64,000 nucleotides of DNA. Origin: Nocardioides nitrophenolicus (GTDB lineage: Bacteria; Actinomycetota; Actinomycetes; Propionibacteriales; Nocardioidaceae). The notes beneath the pieces are model-generated. The model saw only the letters and a program-made list of their open reading frames with translations, did no database searches and had not been told where the DNA came from. The position numbers and the translations under genes were made by a program. The stretch lies in NCBI RefSeq assembly GCF_016907515.1, contig NZ_JAFBBY010000001.1, positions 248,001-312,000 on the forward strand, in the 5' to 3' direction. Shown here in pieces: positions 21,830-32,569 of the stretch. The first letter of the stretch is position 1. Each line of letters begins with the position of its first letter.

Positions 21830-22438
21830 TTACTCGTCGTCGGTGAGCAGGGTGTGGATGTCGGAGGCGAACTCCGCGCTGGAGGTCTCCTGGTTCCACA
21901 GCGCGACGGCGTGGTGGCTGGGGTCGATGGCGAGCGTGCTCGTGGTGTGGCCACCGAGGTCGTAGCCGCCGCTCGGCAGCTTCTTCCCGTCGCTGACGTA
22001 GACCTTGAGCGAGTCCCCGGCCTCGATGACCTGCTCGATGTCGCCGGTGAGGCCGATGAACGACTTGTTGTAGCCGTCGAGGTACGAGCGCAGCCGTTGC
22101 GCGGTGTCGGTGGCCGGGTCGGTCGTCACGAAGACCACGTCGACCTTCTTCTTGTCGGCGGCGTCGAGCCGGTTCACCGCCGCGGCCAGGTTGTTCATGA
22201 CCATCGGGCAGTAGTCCGGGCAGCTGGTGTAGCCGAAGAACACCAGGGTGAGCGGCTTGGTCGTGTCGGTCGCCAGCGAGTACGGCGTCCCGTCGGTGTC
22301 GCTCAGCGTGACGTCCGCCGCCTTGAACGGGCTGGTCAGCCGGGTGCCGGTGAACGTGTCGGGCTCGCTGGTGCACGCCGACAGGGCCAGCCCGAGCAGA
22401 GCGACGAGGGCGGTCAGCCCGCAGTGCAGCCTACGCAC
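21830..22438 (-). CDS. SCO1/SenC-family lipoprotein
   Basis: A 202-residue thioredoxin-fold protein. The signal peptide ends in lipobox LALSAC, predicting outer-face membrane anchoring. The copper-binding/redox motif CPDYCP lies near residue 74 (SCO1 type CxxxC), and a conserved His is in GGHTTSTLAIDP near 168. Known members deliver copper to cytochrome c oxidase CuA. The GTG start overlaps the trpA stop by eight bases, so it is probably co-transcribed with trp genes although functionally unrelated. Confidence 0.9.
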   Translation of the reverse strand: MRRLHCGLTALVALLGLALSACTSEPDTFTGTRLTSPFKAADVTLSDTDGTPYSLATDTTKPLTLVFFGYTSCPDYCPMVMNNLAAAVNRLDAADKKKVDVVFVTTDPATDTAQRLRSYLDGYNKSFIGLTGDIEQVIEAGDSLKVYVSDGKKLPSGGYDLGGHTTSTLAIDPSHHAVALWNQETSSAEFASDIHTLLTDDE

Positions 22439-23221
22439 GGACGCCTCCCGCGAGCTCCTCGGTGAGCGCCGCCAGGGCGGCCAGACCCGCCGGGCGGTCG
22501 TCGGGATGCCCCAGGAGGGTGCGCACGAAGGCGGAGCCGACGATCACCCCGTCGGCGTACGACGCCAGGTCGGCGGCCTGGGCGCCGGTGCTGACGCCGA
22601 CCCCCACCCCGACCGGGAGGTCCGTGGTCGCCTTGGTGCGGGCGATCAGCGGGGCGACCCCCGCGGCGGTGGCCTGCTTGGTGCCGGTGACGCCCATGAT
22701 CCCGGTCGCGTAGACGAAGCCGCGCGAGGCGGCGGTGGTCAGCGCGATCCGCTCGTCGGTCGAGGACGGCGCGACCAGGAAGACCTTGTCGAGGTCGCGC
22801 GCGTCGGCCGCGGCGATCCAGTCGGGGGCGAAGTCGGGCGTGAGGTCGGGCGTGATCAGGCCCGCTCCCCCGGCGTCGGCCAGGTCCTGGGCGAACCGCT
22901 CGACGCCGTAGCGCTCGATCGGGTTCCAGTAGGTCATCACCAGGGTGGGGACACCGGTCGCGGCGACCGCCTCGACGACCCGCAGCACGTCGGTGGTGCG
23001 GACGCCGGCGTCGAGGGCCTGCTGGGCGGCGGCCTGGATGATCGGGCCGTCCATGACCGGGTCGCTGTAGGGCAGGCCGATCTCGATCACGTCGCAACCC
23101 GCCTCGACCATCACCCGCAGCGCGGCGATGCTGCCCGCGACGTCGGGGAATCCGGCTGGGAGGTAGCCGACCAGGGTGGCCCGGCCCTCCGCGCGCGCCT
23201 TCTCGAAGGCCGTGCTCGTGC

Positions 23222-23225
<4 letters not shown>
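22431..23225 (-). CDS. trpA: Tryptophan synthase alpha subunit
   Basis: Cleaves indole-3-glycerol phosphate to indole and glyceraldehyde 3-phosphate; 264 residues. The catalytic Glu and Asp are in [19 protein letters not shown] near residues 45-63, and the phosphate loop is in [15 protein letters not shown] start at 23225 overlaps trpB by four bases. Third gene of the trpCBA run. It would channel indole to TrpB. Confidence 0.96.
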
Positions 23226-24450
<1,225 letters not shown>

Positions 24451-24454
<4 letters not shown>

Positions 24455-25257
24455 CTGGTGATTCCCGTCATTGCCGCAACTGCCTGGCGTGGTGCGCCAT
24501 CCTTCACCAGCGCCTCGCCGACGAGCACCGCCCGGGCGCCCTCGCCGACGAACCGCTCGACGTCGCGCGGGCCGAAGATGCCGGACTCGGCGACCTTGAC
24601 CCGGTCCTCGGGGATGAGCGGCGCGAGCCGCCCGAAGACGTCGAGGTCGATCTCGAGCGTCTTGAGGTCGCGCGCGTTGACGCCGATCAGCTCGGCGCCG
24701 ACCTCGACCGCGCGCGCCGTCTCCTCCTCGTCGTGGACCTCCATCAGCACGCTCAGCCCGAGCTCGCGCGCGAAGTCGTGGAGCCGGCGCAGCCGCTCGC
24801 CCGGGAGCGAGACGACCATCAGCAGCGCCAGGTCGGCGCCGGCCGCCCGGGCCTCGAGGAGCTGGTACTCGGTGACGATGAAGTCCTTGCGCAGCACCGG
24901 CACGTCGACGCTGGCCCGAACCGTGCGCAGATCGTCGAGACTGCCGCCGAAGCGGCGCTGCTCGGTGAGCACGCTGATCGCGCCCGCGCCGCCGGCGGCG
25001 TACTCGCGCGCGAGTGAGGCGGGGTCGGGGATGTCGGCCAGCGCGCCCTTGCTCGGGCTACGGCGCTTGACCTCGGCGATCACGCTCGACCCCGGGGCGC
25101 GGAAGTGGGGCATCGGGTCGCGCGGCGGGTCGACGTCGGTGAGCGCGGCCCGCAGGTCCGCCTCCGAGGTGACCGCCTGACGCGCGGCGAGGTCCTCGAG
25201 AACTCCGGCGACGATCCCGTCCAGCACCGTGGGCTGAGAGGCCTGGGGGGCCGACAT
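24451..25257 (-). CDS. trpC: Indole-3-glycerol phosphate synthase
   Basis: Closes the indole ring from CdRP; 268 residues. The active-site Lys lies in [13 protein letters not shown] near residue 62, with VLRKDFIV and AESGI later in the barrel. The ATG at 25257 is preceded by GGAGG at a good distance; an in-frame ATG about 33 bases upstream would add a short extension and is less likely. trpE, trpD and trpF are not in the window. Confidence 0.96.
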
Positions 25258-25443
25258 CTGACGCCTCCGTGACGTTTCTGTGGTGGGCATGGTTCGAGCT
25301 GCGCGACGAGGGGGAAGGTCCGACGGCACCGACACACCGACGCGTGGTGTCGAGTGTGGCACGCGGCCGTTAGGGTTCCACACACCGCCCGGAACTCGGT
25401 CGGGCCCGCACCGACACCGCACACCTGAGAAGGGACCCTCATC

Positions 25444-25776
25444 GTGAGCTACAACGAGCCGCCGAACTACGGCACCCCGCCCCCTCCGCCCGCCGGTGGC
25501 TACGGCTACGGCGGCCCCGTCGGTGGTGGCGACCACCCGCAGGGCACGACCATCCTCATCCTCGGCATCCTGAGCCTGATCTGCTGTGGCCTGTTCACCG
25601 GCATCCCGGCGATCATCATGGGCAAGAAGGCCCTCGACGAGAGCAAGACCGCCAACTACAACAACGCGGGCGTCATCAAGGCCGGCTGGATCTGCGGCAT
25701 CATCGGCACCGCGCTGTCGGCCCTCGGCATCATCCTCAACATCATCCTGATCGCGGCCGGCGCCTCGCTCTACTGA
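25444..25776 (+). CDS. Small DUF4190-like membrane protein
   Basis: A 110-residue protein with a Pro/Gly/Tyr-rich N-terminus (residues 1-35) followed by two hydrophobic helices (ILILGILSLICCGLFTGIP and GWICGIIGTALSALGIILNI) separated by a basic loop with GKKALDESK. This is the layout of DUF4190 proteins. The GTG start has an AAGGGA ribosome site. It is divergent from trpC and followed by a paralogue. Function is unknown. Confidence 0.85.
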   Translation: MSYNEPPNYGTPPPPPAGGYGYGGPVGGGDHPQGTTILILGILSLICCGLFTGIPAIIMGKKALDESKTANYNNAGVIKAGWICGIIGTALSALGIILNIILIAAGASLY

Positions 25777-25798
25777 GCGGGCCCGCCCCAGCGACACG

Positions 25799-25834
25799 GC
25801 CGACGGGGCCGGGCAGCGGCCCGGCCCCGTCGGC
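25799..25834 (+). terminator. Hairpin between the two DUF4190-like genes
   Basis: Perfect 15-bp inverted repeat (25799-25813 with 25820-25834), 6-base loop, 23 bases past the first stop and before the second start. Likely a full or partial terminator; no U tract. Confidence 0.6.
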
Positions 25835-25854
25835 GCGTCCGGACGGAGAGTTCC

Positions 25855-26265
25855 ATGAGCAGCAACGAGCCCCCGCCGTACGGCACCCCGCCGCCGGAGG
25901 GCTACACCCCCTACGGCGGCCAGGGTGGTGGCTACGGCGGCTACGGCTACCCGCAGCCCGGCTACGGCCACCAGCCGCCGGCGCAGTCCGGCATGGCGAT
26001 CGCCGCACTGGTCACCGGCATCTCCGGCATCGTGCTCGGCTGCTGCTGCGGCCTGTTCGGGCTGGTCGGCATCGCGGGGATCGTCTGCGGTGTGATGGCG
26101 CGCAAGGACATCCGCGAGTCCCACGGCGCCAAGACCGGCGACGGTCTCGCGCTCGCCGGCATCATCACGGGTGCCGTGGCCGTCGCCTTCGGCCTGCTCA
26201 GCATCGCGCTGCTCTTCGTGTACGGCGGGATCGGCGTGTTCAGCGAGCTGAACGGCGACTACTGA
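25855..26265 (+). CDS. Small DUF4190-like membrane protein, second copy
   Basis: A 136-residue paralogue of the gene just upstream. It has a longer Gly/Tyr/Pro-rich head (GGQGGGYGGYGYPQPGYGHQ) and two membrane helices around the loop ARKDIRESHGAKTGDG. A Cys triplet (LGCCCGLFG) lies inside the first helix. It ends one base before the convergent DUF2752-like gene. Function is unknown. Confidence 0.83.
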   Translation: MSSNEPPPYGTPPPEGYTPYGGQGGGYGGYGYPQPGYGHQPPAQSGMAIAALVTGISGIVLGCCCGLFGLVGIAGIVCGVMARKDIRESHGAKTGDGLALAGIITGAVAVAFGLLSIALLFVYGGIGVFSELNGDY

Positions 26266-26266
26266 G

Positions 26267-26671
26267 TCAGGGCGCCAGCCAGGCCCCGACCGGGAGGTTG
26301 CGCAGTACCGCGAACACCAGCATCGCGGCGAGCAGCACACCGGTGAGGGTCAGCATCCGCCGCTCCGAGACCACCCAGGCGGTCCCGGTCCAGCGACCGG
26401 CCGTCCAGCGCGCCAGCGCGTAGACCACGAACGGCAGCGCCAGCACGAAGAGCAGGTTGCTCGACGCGGCCGCGCCGAGCTGGAGGTTGCCGAGGTCGTT
26501 CACGGCCCGCAGGCCGCCGCAGCCGGGGCAGTAGAACCCGCTCAGCGCGAAGGGGCACGCACCCCAGCTGCCCTGCTCGTGCGGGTCGCGCAGGTGCAGG
26601 GCGAGGGTCGCCGCGGCCAGGCCGCCGACGACGAGGACGGGCGGCACCATGCGGCGCCGCCGGCTCTCCAC
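26267..26671 (-). CDS. DUF2752-family membrane protein
   Basis: A 134-residue protein with about three hydrophobic helices. The family hallmark is the Cys-rich motif CPFALSGFYCPGCGGLRAV (about residues 39-57), which includes the usual CPxCG core. GTG start at 26671 lies two bases after the upstream stop; an in-frame ATG at 26650 is an alternative. It belongs to a run of small membrane proteins between hisI and trpC that is also known near trp genes of other actinobacteria. Role unknown. Confidence 0.82.
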   Translation of the reverse strand: MESRRRRMVPPVLVVGGLAAATLALHLRDPHEQGSWGACPFALSGFYCPGCGGLRAVNDLGNLQLGAAASSNLLFVLALPFVVYALARWTAGRWTGTAWVVSERRMLTLTGVLLAAMLVFAVLRNLPVGAWLAP

Positions 26672-26673
26672 GG

Positions 26674-26874
26674 TCAGTGGCCGGCCTCGTGGAAGCCCAT
26701 CTTGGCCATCACCAGGAACACCACGCCGCCGGCGATCACCACGGCGGTGCCGACCCAGAACAGGGTCCAGTTGAGCGGGTGCAGGGACATGCCGATCGCG
26801 CCCACGACGAAGCCCAGGAGCGCGACGAGAACGGCGGACCAGGCCGCGGGGGTGTTGCCGTGGTTGTCGGCCAT
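26674..26874 (-). CDS. HGxxPAAW-family small membrane protein
   Basis: A 66-residue protein that carries the name-giving motif as HGNTPAAW at residues 5-12, then two membrane helices (SAVLVALLGFVVGAIGMSL and VGTAVVIAGGVVFLVM). The ending is GFHEAGH. The family is restricted to actinobacteria and is regularly found beside tryptophan genes. Function is unknown. Confidence 0.9.
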   Translation of the reverse strand: MADNHGNTPAAWSAVLVALLGFVVGAIGMSLHPLNWTLFWVGTAVVIAGGVVFLVMAKMGFHEAGH

Positions 26875-26942
26875 GAGAGGGAACTCCTCGCTCGTTCGGG
26901 CGCTTCGGGTGGATCGAGGGTGATTCTAGGGGTTGGTGCGAC

Positions 26943-27551
26943 TCACTCGTCCGTGGGGTCGTGCCCCTCGTCGAGGGACTTCCACAGGTCGAGGTTCGAC
27001 TGCTCGGCCGGGTCCTGGCCGGCGACCGGGGCGCTGCTGGACGCGGCGCCCGTCGGGGCGTCGTACCGGCTGCCCATCTCGGGCCACGACGGCACCAGGC
27101 GCACGGCCGCGGCCGCGGCGACCAGGGCGACGAGGGAGCAGCCGATGGCGACCCACAGCCAGCCACTGCGCTCGACGTCGACCGCGGCCAGGTTGAGGCC
27201 GAGCCGGGTGGCGAGGTCGGCCGCGGCGTCGTCGTCCTGCACGAAGCCGCCGACCACCACGACGACCAGGACGCCGGCCGCGCCGAGCAGCGCCAGGACC
27301 GCGGCGCCGCGGCGCACGATGCCGCGGGTGACCAGCAGCACGCCCCAGGCGGCCAGCGCCACCAGCGCGAGGGCTCCGGCGAGCGGGAACTCGACCGACC
27401 GGTCGCCGACGGTCGGGGCGATGCCGCCGGCCGCGGTGAGCGTCGCCTCCGGGATCGCCAGCATCGCCTTGTGACCGGCGAGCGCCGCGAAGCCGCTGCC
27501 GGCGAGGCCGAGCAGGACGACCGGGCCGAAGGTGCTGCGGGGCTCAGCCAC
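26943..27551 (-). CDS. Trp-region-associated membrane protein (TIGR02234-like)
   Basis: A 202-residue protein with four hydrophobic helices (about 8-28, 50-72, 80-104 and 129-152) and a hydrophilic C-terminal tail of about 45 residues. Layout and position fit the Trp-biosynthesis-associated membrane protein family. The GTG at 27551 overlaps the hisI stop by eight bases. In Streptomyces trpE usually stands between hisI and this gene; here it is absent. Confidence 0.82.
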   Translation of the reverse strand: MAEPRSTFGPVVLLGLAGSGFAALAGHKAMLAIPEATLTAAGGIAPTVGDRSVEFPLAGALALVALAAWGVLLVTRGIVRRGAAVLALLGAAGVLVVVVVGGFVQDDDAAADLATRLGLNLAAVDVERSGWLWVAIGCSLVALVAAAAAVRLVPSWPEMGSRYDAPTGAASSSAPVAGQDPAEQSNLDLWKSLDEGHDPTDE

Positions 27552-27894
27552 CGAGCAGCCCGTCGTCGAAGCAGGTGCGGGCGCCGGTGTGGCAGGCCAC
27601 GCCGACCTGGTCGACCTTGACCAGCAGCGTGTCGCCGTCGCAGTCGAGCCGGACCTCCTTGACGGCCTGCGGGTTGCCGGAGGTCTCGCCCTTGACCCAG
27701 TACTCCCCACGCGAGCGGCTCCAGTAGGTGGCCCGTCCCGTCGTCAGGGTGCGGTGCAGGGCCTCGTCGTCCATCCACGCCAGCATCAGCACCTCACCGG
27801 TGTCGTGCTGCTGCACCACCGCCGGCACCAGCCCGTCGGGGGTGCGCTTGAGGCGGTCGGCGATCGCGGGGTCGAGAGAGGTCACGAGCTCCAT
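27544..27894 (-). CDS. hisI: Phosphoribosyl-AMP cyclohydrolase
   Basis: Third step of histidine synthesis, opening the adenine ring of phosphoribosyl-AMP; 116 residues, normal for the stand-alone HisI. The catalytic core has [29 protein letters not shown] and zinc ligands in [10 protein letters not shown] and [13 protein letters not shown] at 27894 overlaps the upstream ABC gene stop by one base (TAATG), so it is translationally coupled to an exporter. Confidence 0.96.
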   Translation of the reverse strand: MELVTSLDPAIADRLKRTPDGLVPAVVQQHDTGEVLMLAWMDDEALHRTLTTGRATYWSRSRGEYWVKGETSGNPQAVKEVRLDCDGDTLLVKVDQVGVACHTGARTCFDDGLLGG

Positions 27895-29729
27895 TATCCC
27901 GGTCGGCCGTGCTGCGCCACCCACGAGGCGTGCAGCCTCGCGTAGGGGGTGTCGGGCTGCCGCACCAGCTCGGCATGCGGGCCGTGCTGCACGACCCGGC
28001 CCCGGTCGACGACAACGACGACGTCGGCGGCCTCGGCCGTCGAGAGCCGGTGGGCGATGGTGACCGAGGTCCGCCCGCTCATCAGCCGCTCCAGGGCCCG
28101 GCCGATCCGGGTCTCCAGCTCGGGGTCGACCGCGCTGGTGGCCTCGTCGAGGACGAGCAGGTCGGGGTCGGCGAGCTGGGCGCGGAGCAGCGCGACGAGC
28201 TGGCGCTCGCCCGCCGACAGCGACTCCCCGCGCTGCCCGACCCGGGTGTCGACGCCGTCGGGCAGGCCGGCGAGCCAGTCGCCGAGGCCGATGGTGTCGG
28301 CCGCCTCGCGGATCTCGGCCTCGGTGGCGCCGAGCCGGCCGTAGCGGACGTTCGCGGCCAAGGTGTCGTCGAAGAGGAAGCCCTCCTGCGGGACGAGGAC
28401 GACGCTGCGGCGCAGCGCGCTCTCGGCCACCTCGCGCAGGTCGACGCCGTCGAGCAGGACCCGGCCCCGGCTGGGGTCCATCAGCCGGGTGAGCAGCTTG
28501 GCGATGGTGGACTTGCCGGAGCCGGTCTCGCCGACCACCGCGACCCGCTGACCCGCGGGGATCACCAGGTCGATGCCGGAGAGCACCTCGACGCCGCCGG
28601 GATAGGCGAAGGACACCTCCTCGAAGCGGACGTCGATCGCTCCCTTCGGCAGGCTCCGGCCGTCGGCACCCGGGTCGACGAGGTCGGCCGGGGTGTCCAG
28701 GATGCCGATCACGCGCCGCCAGCCGGCGATCGCGTTCTGGGCGTCGGTGAGGATCTGGGTGCCCATCTGCACCGGGCCGACGAACAGCGTCACCAGGAAC
28801 GCGAACGCGAGCACCTCGCCCGCCGTGATCCCCTCACCCCAGGCGAAGCCCTGGCCCAGCCAGATCCCGACGATCAGCACGCCGGCGTTGGCGATCCCGG
28901 CCGAGATCCCGCCGAGGCTGAAGGAGAAGGCCGTGAAGCCCTGGGCGCGGGTGCTGGCGGACTTGTGGGCCTCGATCGCGGTGTCGATCCGCTCCTGGGT
29001 GCGAGCCTCGATCGCGTAGGACTTGACGACCGCCGCCCCGACCACCGGCTCGGAGACGGCGGACAGCAGCACGCCGACCTGGCGTCGTACGGTGCCGTAG
29101 GCGGCGGCCAGCTTGCGCTGGAAGTAGCGCAGGCTCAAGAACAGCGGGGCGAAGCAGACCCACACCACGATCGCGAGCTGCCAGCTGTAGAACACCATCA
29201 CCACGGTCGCGATGAGCATCTGCCCGACGCTCACCACGAAGATCAGGCCGCCGAACACCAGGAACTGGCTGACCTGGTCGACATCGCTGGTGACCCGCGA
29301 GACGAGGGCGCCCCGGCGCTCGGTGTTCTGGGTGAGCAGCGGCAGGTCGTGGACGTGGCGGAACGCCTTGACCCGCAGCGTCGCCAGGCCGCGCTCGGCG
29401 GTGGAGAACAGCCGCGCCGTCATGGCGTACGACGCCCAGCTGGTCACCACGATCGCGAGCCCGGCCGCCAGTGCGAGCCAGGTCGTGAACGAGACGTCGG
29501 GACCGCCGGCGCCGTGCAGGCCCTTGTCGATGGTCTGCTGGACCGCGATCGGGACGACGACCTGGCCGACGGACGCGATCACGGCGAGGGTCAGGGTCCA
29601 GCCGATGCCCTCGGTCAGCTCGGGCGAGTGGCGGATGCCGCGGCGGATGGTCTCCCAGGCGCCGATCTCCTCGCCCGTGGCGAGCCGGGTGTGCGCGGCG
29701 CCCCGCTCCGGGGACAGGGTGCTGCTCAC
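27894..29729 (-). CDS. ABC exporter half-transporter, catalytic-site subunit
   Basis: A 611-residue exporter of the MsbA/LmrA type: about six membrane helices (residues 45-330), then the nucleotide-binding domain. Walker A is GETGSGKST, Walker B is [12 protein letters not shown] with the catalytic Glu, and the switch His is in TIAHRLST. Its signature is degenerate (LSAGERQ). It pairs with the upstream gene, which has the complementary defects, and overlaps it by four bases. Substrate unknown; such heterodimers export lipids, peptides or drugs. Confidence 0.92.
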   Translation of the reverse strand: MSSTLSPERGAAHTRLATGEEIGAWETIRRGIRHSPELTEGIGWTLTLAVIASVGQVVVPIAVQQTIDKGLHGAGGPDVSFTTWLALAAGLAIVVTSWASYAMTARLFSTAERGLATLRVKAFRHVHDLPLLTQNTERRGALVSRVTSDVDQVSQFLVFGGLIFVVSVGQMLIATVVMVFYSWQLAIVVWVCFAPLFLSLRYFQRKLAAAYGTVRRQVGVLLSAVSEPVVGAAVVKSYAIEARTQERIDTAIEAHKSASTRAQGFTAFSFSLGGISAGIANAGVLIVGIWLGQGFAWGEGITAGEVLAFAFLVTLFVGPVQMGTQILTDAQNAIAGWRRVIGILDTPADLVDPGADGRSLPKGAIDVRFEEVSFAYPGGVEVLSGIDLVIPAGQRVAVVGETGSGKSTIAKLLTRLMDPSRGRVLLDGVDLREVAESALRRSVVLVPQEGFLFDDTLAANVRYGRLGATEAEIREAADTIGLGDWLAGLPDGVDTRVGQRGESLSAGERQLVALLRAQLADPDLLVLDEATSAVDPELETRIGRALERLMSGRTSVTIAHRLSTAEAADVVVVVDRGRVVQHGPHAELVRQPDTPYARLHASWVAQHGRPG

Positions 29730-31495
29730 GCCGTCACCTCCTCGTGCTCGGTCTCGTAGGCGTTGACCAGGCGGGCGTAGTCGGCGTTGCGCGCGACCAG
29801 CTCCTCGTGGGGGCCGCGGTCGGCGATCCGGCCGTCGACGAGGTAGAGCACCTCGTCGGCCAGGCCGATGGTGGCCTTGCGGTAGGCGACGACGACCAGG
29901 GTGGTGTCGGTGTCGCCGAGGCCGGCCAGGATCCGCGCCTCCACCTCCGGGTCGACCGCCGAGGTGGCGTCGTCGAGGACCAGCAGGCGCGGACGCCGCA
30001 CCAGTGCCCGCGCGAGCGAGAGCCGCTGTCGCTGGCCGCCCGACAGGGAGGTGCCGCGCTCCCCCAGCCGGGTGTCGAGTCCCTCGGGCAGGGCAGCCAC
30101 GAAGCCGTCGGCCTGGGCGGTGCGCAGCGCGGCCCACACGTCCTCGTCGGGGACGTCGAGGCCGAGGGTGACATTGCCGCGCACCGTGTCGTCGAACAGG
30201 AAGGCGCTCTGCGGTACGACGGCCAGCAGCTCCGCGAGCCCGCCCCGGCGCAGCTCGCGCAGGTCGGTGCCGTCGACCCGGATCGCGCCGGCGTCGACGT
30301 CGACCAGCCGCGCCAGCAGTCCGGTCAGCGTGCTCTTGCCGGACGCGGTCGCGCCGACCAGGGCGACCGTGCGGCCCGGCTCGACGTCGAAGGTGAGCTC
30401 GCGCAGCAGCGGCCGTTCGGGGGTGTAGCCGAAGGCGGCGCCGTCGACCTCGAGGCGGGCGCCGCCGGGGCTCGCCGGGGCCGGGCGGTCGCCGTACTCC
30501 ATCGCGCCGGTGGCGGCGATCACCGCGGCGACCCGGCGGTAGCCGACCACGCTGCGCGGGAAGTCGCCCAGCAGCCAGCCGATCGAGCGGATCGGGAAGG
30601 CGACGACGGTGAGCAGGTAGGCGACGGTCACCACGTCGCCGGCCACGGTCGCGCCGGACACCACGCGGTGCACGCCGATGACCAGCACGACCAGGACCGC
30701 GAGATTGGGCAGCGCGGCCAGGGTGGGATCGAAGGCCGCCCTGATCCGGCCGACCCTGATGTTGGCCTCGCGCAGCTCCTCGGCCTTGGCCCGGAACCGC
30801 TGGGTCTCCTCGGGCTCACGGCCGAGCGTCTTGACCACGAGCGCGCCGTCGAAGGACTCGTGGGCGATCTCGGACAGCTCGGCGCGCAGCTCCTGGGCGC
30901 GGGTTGCCCAGCCCTGCGCGAGGCGTTGGTAGACGACGTTGACGCCGATGACGAGCGGGAACACCAGCAGCCCGACGGCCGCGAGGACCAGGTCGGTCAG
31001 CAGCATCTGCACGACCGCGATCACCATCATCGCGACGGTTCCGACCGCCATCGGCAGTGGCGCGATCGGTCCCCAGGCCGCCTCGACGTCGGCGTTCGCG
31101 TTGGACAGCAGCTCACCGGTGGGATGGCGCTGGTGCCACTCCATGGGCAGGCGGAGGTACTGGCGGGTGACCGCGCGGCGGCTGTGGGCCTGCATCCGGT
31201 ACTGCATGACGCCCGCCCCGAGCCGGCGCGCCACGATGCCCACCGCGCGCAGGATCGCGACCCCGACGAACAGCCCGAGCACCGCCCACAGCAGGCCCGC
31301 GCCGATCTCGCCGTCGCGGAACGCGGGCAGCACCACGTGGTCCGTCGACCAGCCCAGCACCCAGGCGTCCGCCACCGTCAGCGCACCGAACAGGACGCTG
31401 CCGACCGTCGACACCGCGAAGATCCACGGCTCCCGCTTGATCGCCACCCAGAGCACGCCGAAGCCGGCGGACGTCGTACGGCTTCCTGTGCTCAC
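29726..31495 (-). CDS. ABC exporter half-transporter, degenerate-site subunit
   Basis: A 589-residue exporter half with about six membrane helices and a nucleotide-binding domain. Walker A is GATASGKST and the signature is canonical LSGGQRQ. The Walker B ends in Asp (LLVLDDATSAVD) instead of the catalytic Glu, and the switch His is replaced by Tyr (VVAYRKATI). These changes inactivate one of the two ATP sites, as in TmrAB- and BmrCD-like heterodimers. GTG at 31495 is the likely start, though the ribosome site is weak. First gene of the run leading into hisI. Confidence 0.9.
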   Translation of the reverse strand: MSTGSRTTSAGFGVLWVAIKREPWIFAVSTVGSVLFGALTVADAWVLGWSTDHVVLPAFRDGEIGAGLLWAVLGLFVGVAILRAVGIVARRLGAGVMQYRMQAHSRRAVTRQYLRLPMEWHQRHPTGELLSNANADVEAAWGPIAPLPMAVGTVAMMVIAVVQMLLTDLVLAAVGLLVFPLVIGVNVVYQRLAQGWATRAQELRAELSEIAHESFDGALVVKTLGREPEETQRFRAKAEELREANIRVGRIRAAFDPTLAALPNLAVLVVLVIGVHRVVSGATVAGDVVTVAYLLTVVAFPIRSIGWLLGDFPRSVVGYRRVAAVIAATGAMEYGDRPAPASPGGARLEVDGAAFGYTPERPLLRELTFDVEPGRTVALVGATASGKSTLTGLLARLVDVDAGAIRVDGTDLRELRRGGLAELLAVVPQSAFLFDDTVRGNVTLGLDVPDEDVWAALRTAQADGFVAALPEGLDTRLGERGTSLSGGQRQRLSLARALVRRPRLLVLDDATSAVDPEVEARILAGLGDTDTTLVVVAYRKATIGLADEVLYLVDGRIADRGPHEELVARNADYARLVNAYETEHEEVTA

Positions 31496-31654
31496 TTCAC
31501 CCCGCAACCCGACACCGGGTGAGCCTATTCCTCGGCTCGCGCGGGGCGTGGCCGCCGGGTGGTGTCGTCGCACCCGGCATCCCTGTCGTGGTTCCGGCTC
31601 TGGGCGACCCCGAATGCCGGGTACGACGGAAACGCAGGACCCGCCCGGCTCGGC

Positions 31655-31933
31655 TCAGTGCCGCATCAGCTCGGTGACCTCGACCCCGAGCACCCGGGCA
31701 AGGGCGTAGACGGTCTCGAGCCGCGGGTTCGCCGTACCGCCGACGCGACGGCCGTCGGCGTCGCGGCTGTTGTTGCGCGAGCTCTCGATGTTCTGCACCT
31801 GGTTGCGGCTCAACGAGACCGCGTGGCCGAGCTGCTCCTGAGTCATCCCCCGCGCCAGCCGCAGGGCCCGGACCCGGTGGCCGAAGTCGGCCGCGATCTC
31901 CTCCCAGTCCTCGAGGATGTCGCGGCCGGGCAC
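31655..31933 (-). CDS. XRE-family helix-turn-helix regulator
   Basis: A 92-residue protein with one HTH_3 domain: RVRALRLARGMTQEQLGHAV and SRNQVQNIESSRNN give helices 1-4, and TANPRLETVYALARVLGVEV closes the domain. GTG at 31933 is the likely start; the longer frame upstream is the shadow of the next gene. A short insert (NSRDADGRRVGG) follows the recognition helix, which is unusual. The target is unknown; the neighbour at 31993 may be related. Confidence 0.8.
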   Translation of the reverse strand: MPGRDILEDWEEIAADFGHRVRALRLARGMTQEQLGHAVSLSRNQVQNIESSRNNSRDADGRRVGGTANPRLETVYALARVLGVEVTELMRH

Positions 31934-31992
31934 AGTGCGAGCCTCGCGGCGGGGCCCACTGCAGTCAGCCCAACAGAGTGGGCAATCGCGGA

Positions 31993-32505
31993 TCAGCCCT
32001 CCGGGCGCCGGCTCGCGAGGTCGACGACCACGGAGCCCGGCTCGGACGGCTCGCCGCCCCAGCCGTCCCAGTGGCCGCGGTAGCGCGGATCGGGCCCGCA
32101 CAGCAGCACCCGGCCCACCTGGTTGGCGCGGACCCGGATCGCGGTGGTCTGCGACGTGTGGCGGTCGCGCACGACGACCACCCCGTCGAGGGTGTGCCGC
32201 TCGGCGAGGTAGTGCCTCATCAGGTAGCGCAGCCACCGGGTCACCGAGGCCACGCTCGCCTGGCCGGCGTCGTCGACCCACAGGCAGCAGCCGTGGCCGC
32301 ACGACGTCCAGCCGCACACCCCGTCGGGCGGCGTACCGGCCAACGGCGGCAGGGGCGGCGGCTCCTCGTCGCTCGGGTCGGCGCGCAGCCGGCGGAGCTG
32401 GACGTCGGTCAGCCGGCGCAGCAGCACGGCGTGCTCAGCAGTGAGGGGCGGCTCGACGACCAGGGCGCCGTGGAACTCCAGGTCGTCGCGGAAGGCTCGG
32501 GACAT
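31993..32505 (-). CDS. Conserved-type hypothetical protein with a Cys cluster
   Basis: Not recognised. 170 residues, soluble, starting MSRAFRDDLEFHG. A central cluster CGWTSCGHGCCLWV (about 64-77) holds four Cys and one His and could bind metal. The segment after it, ASVTRWLRYLMRHYL, looks helical, and the C-terminal half (TTAIRVRANQVGRVLLCGPD) looks like mixed strands. It stands 60 bases upstream of the XRE gene on the same strand. Confidence 0.7.
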   Translation of the reverse strand: MSRAFRDDLEFHGALVVEPPLTAEHAVLLRRLTDVQLRRLRADPSDEEPPPLPPLAGTPPDGVCGWTSCGHGCCLWVDDAGQASVASVTRWLRYLMRHYLAERHTLDGVVVVRDRHTSQTTAIRVRANQVGRVLLCGPDPRYRGHWDGWGGEPSEPGSVVVDLASRRPEG

Positions 32506-32569
32506 GGGCCCAGCAAACGACGGCGCCCGGCGTCCCGCAACCGGCTCCCGGCAGCCTGTGGACAGCCTC

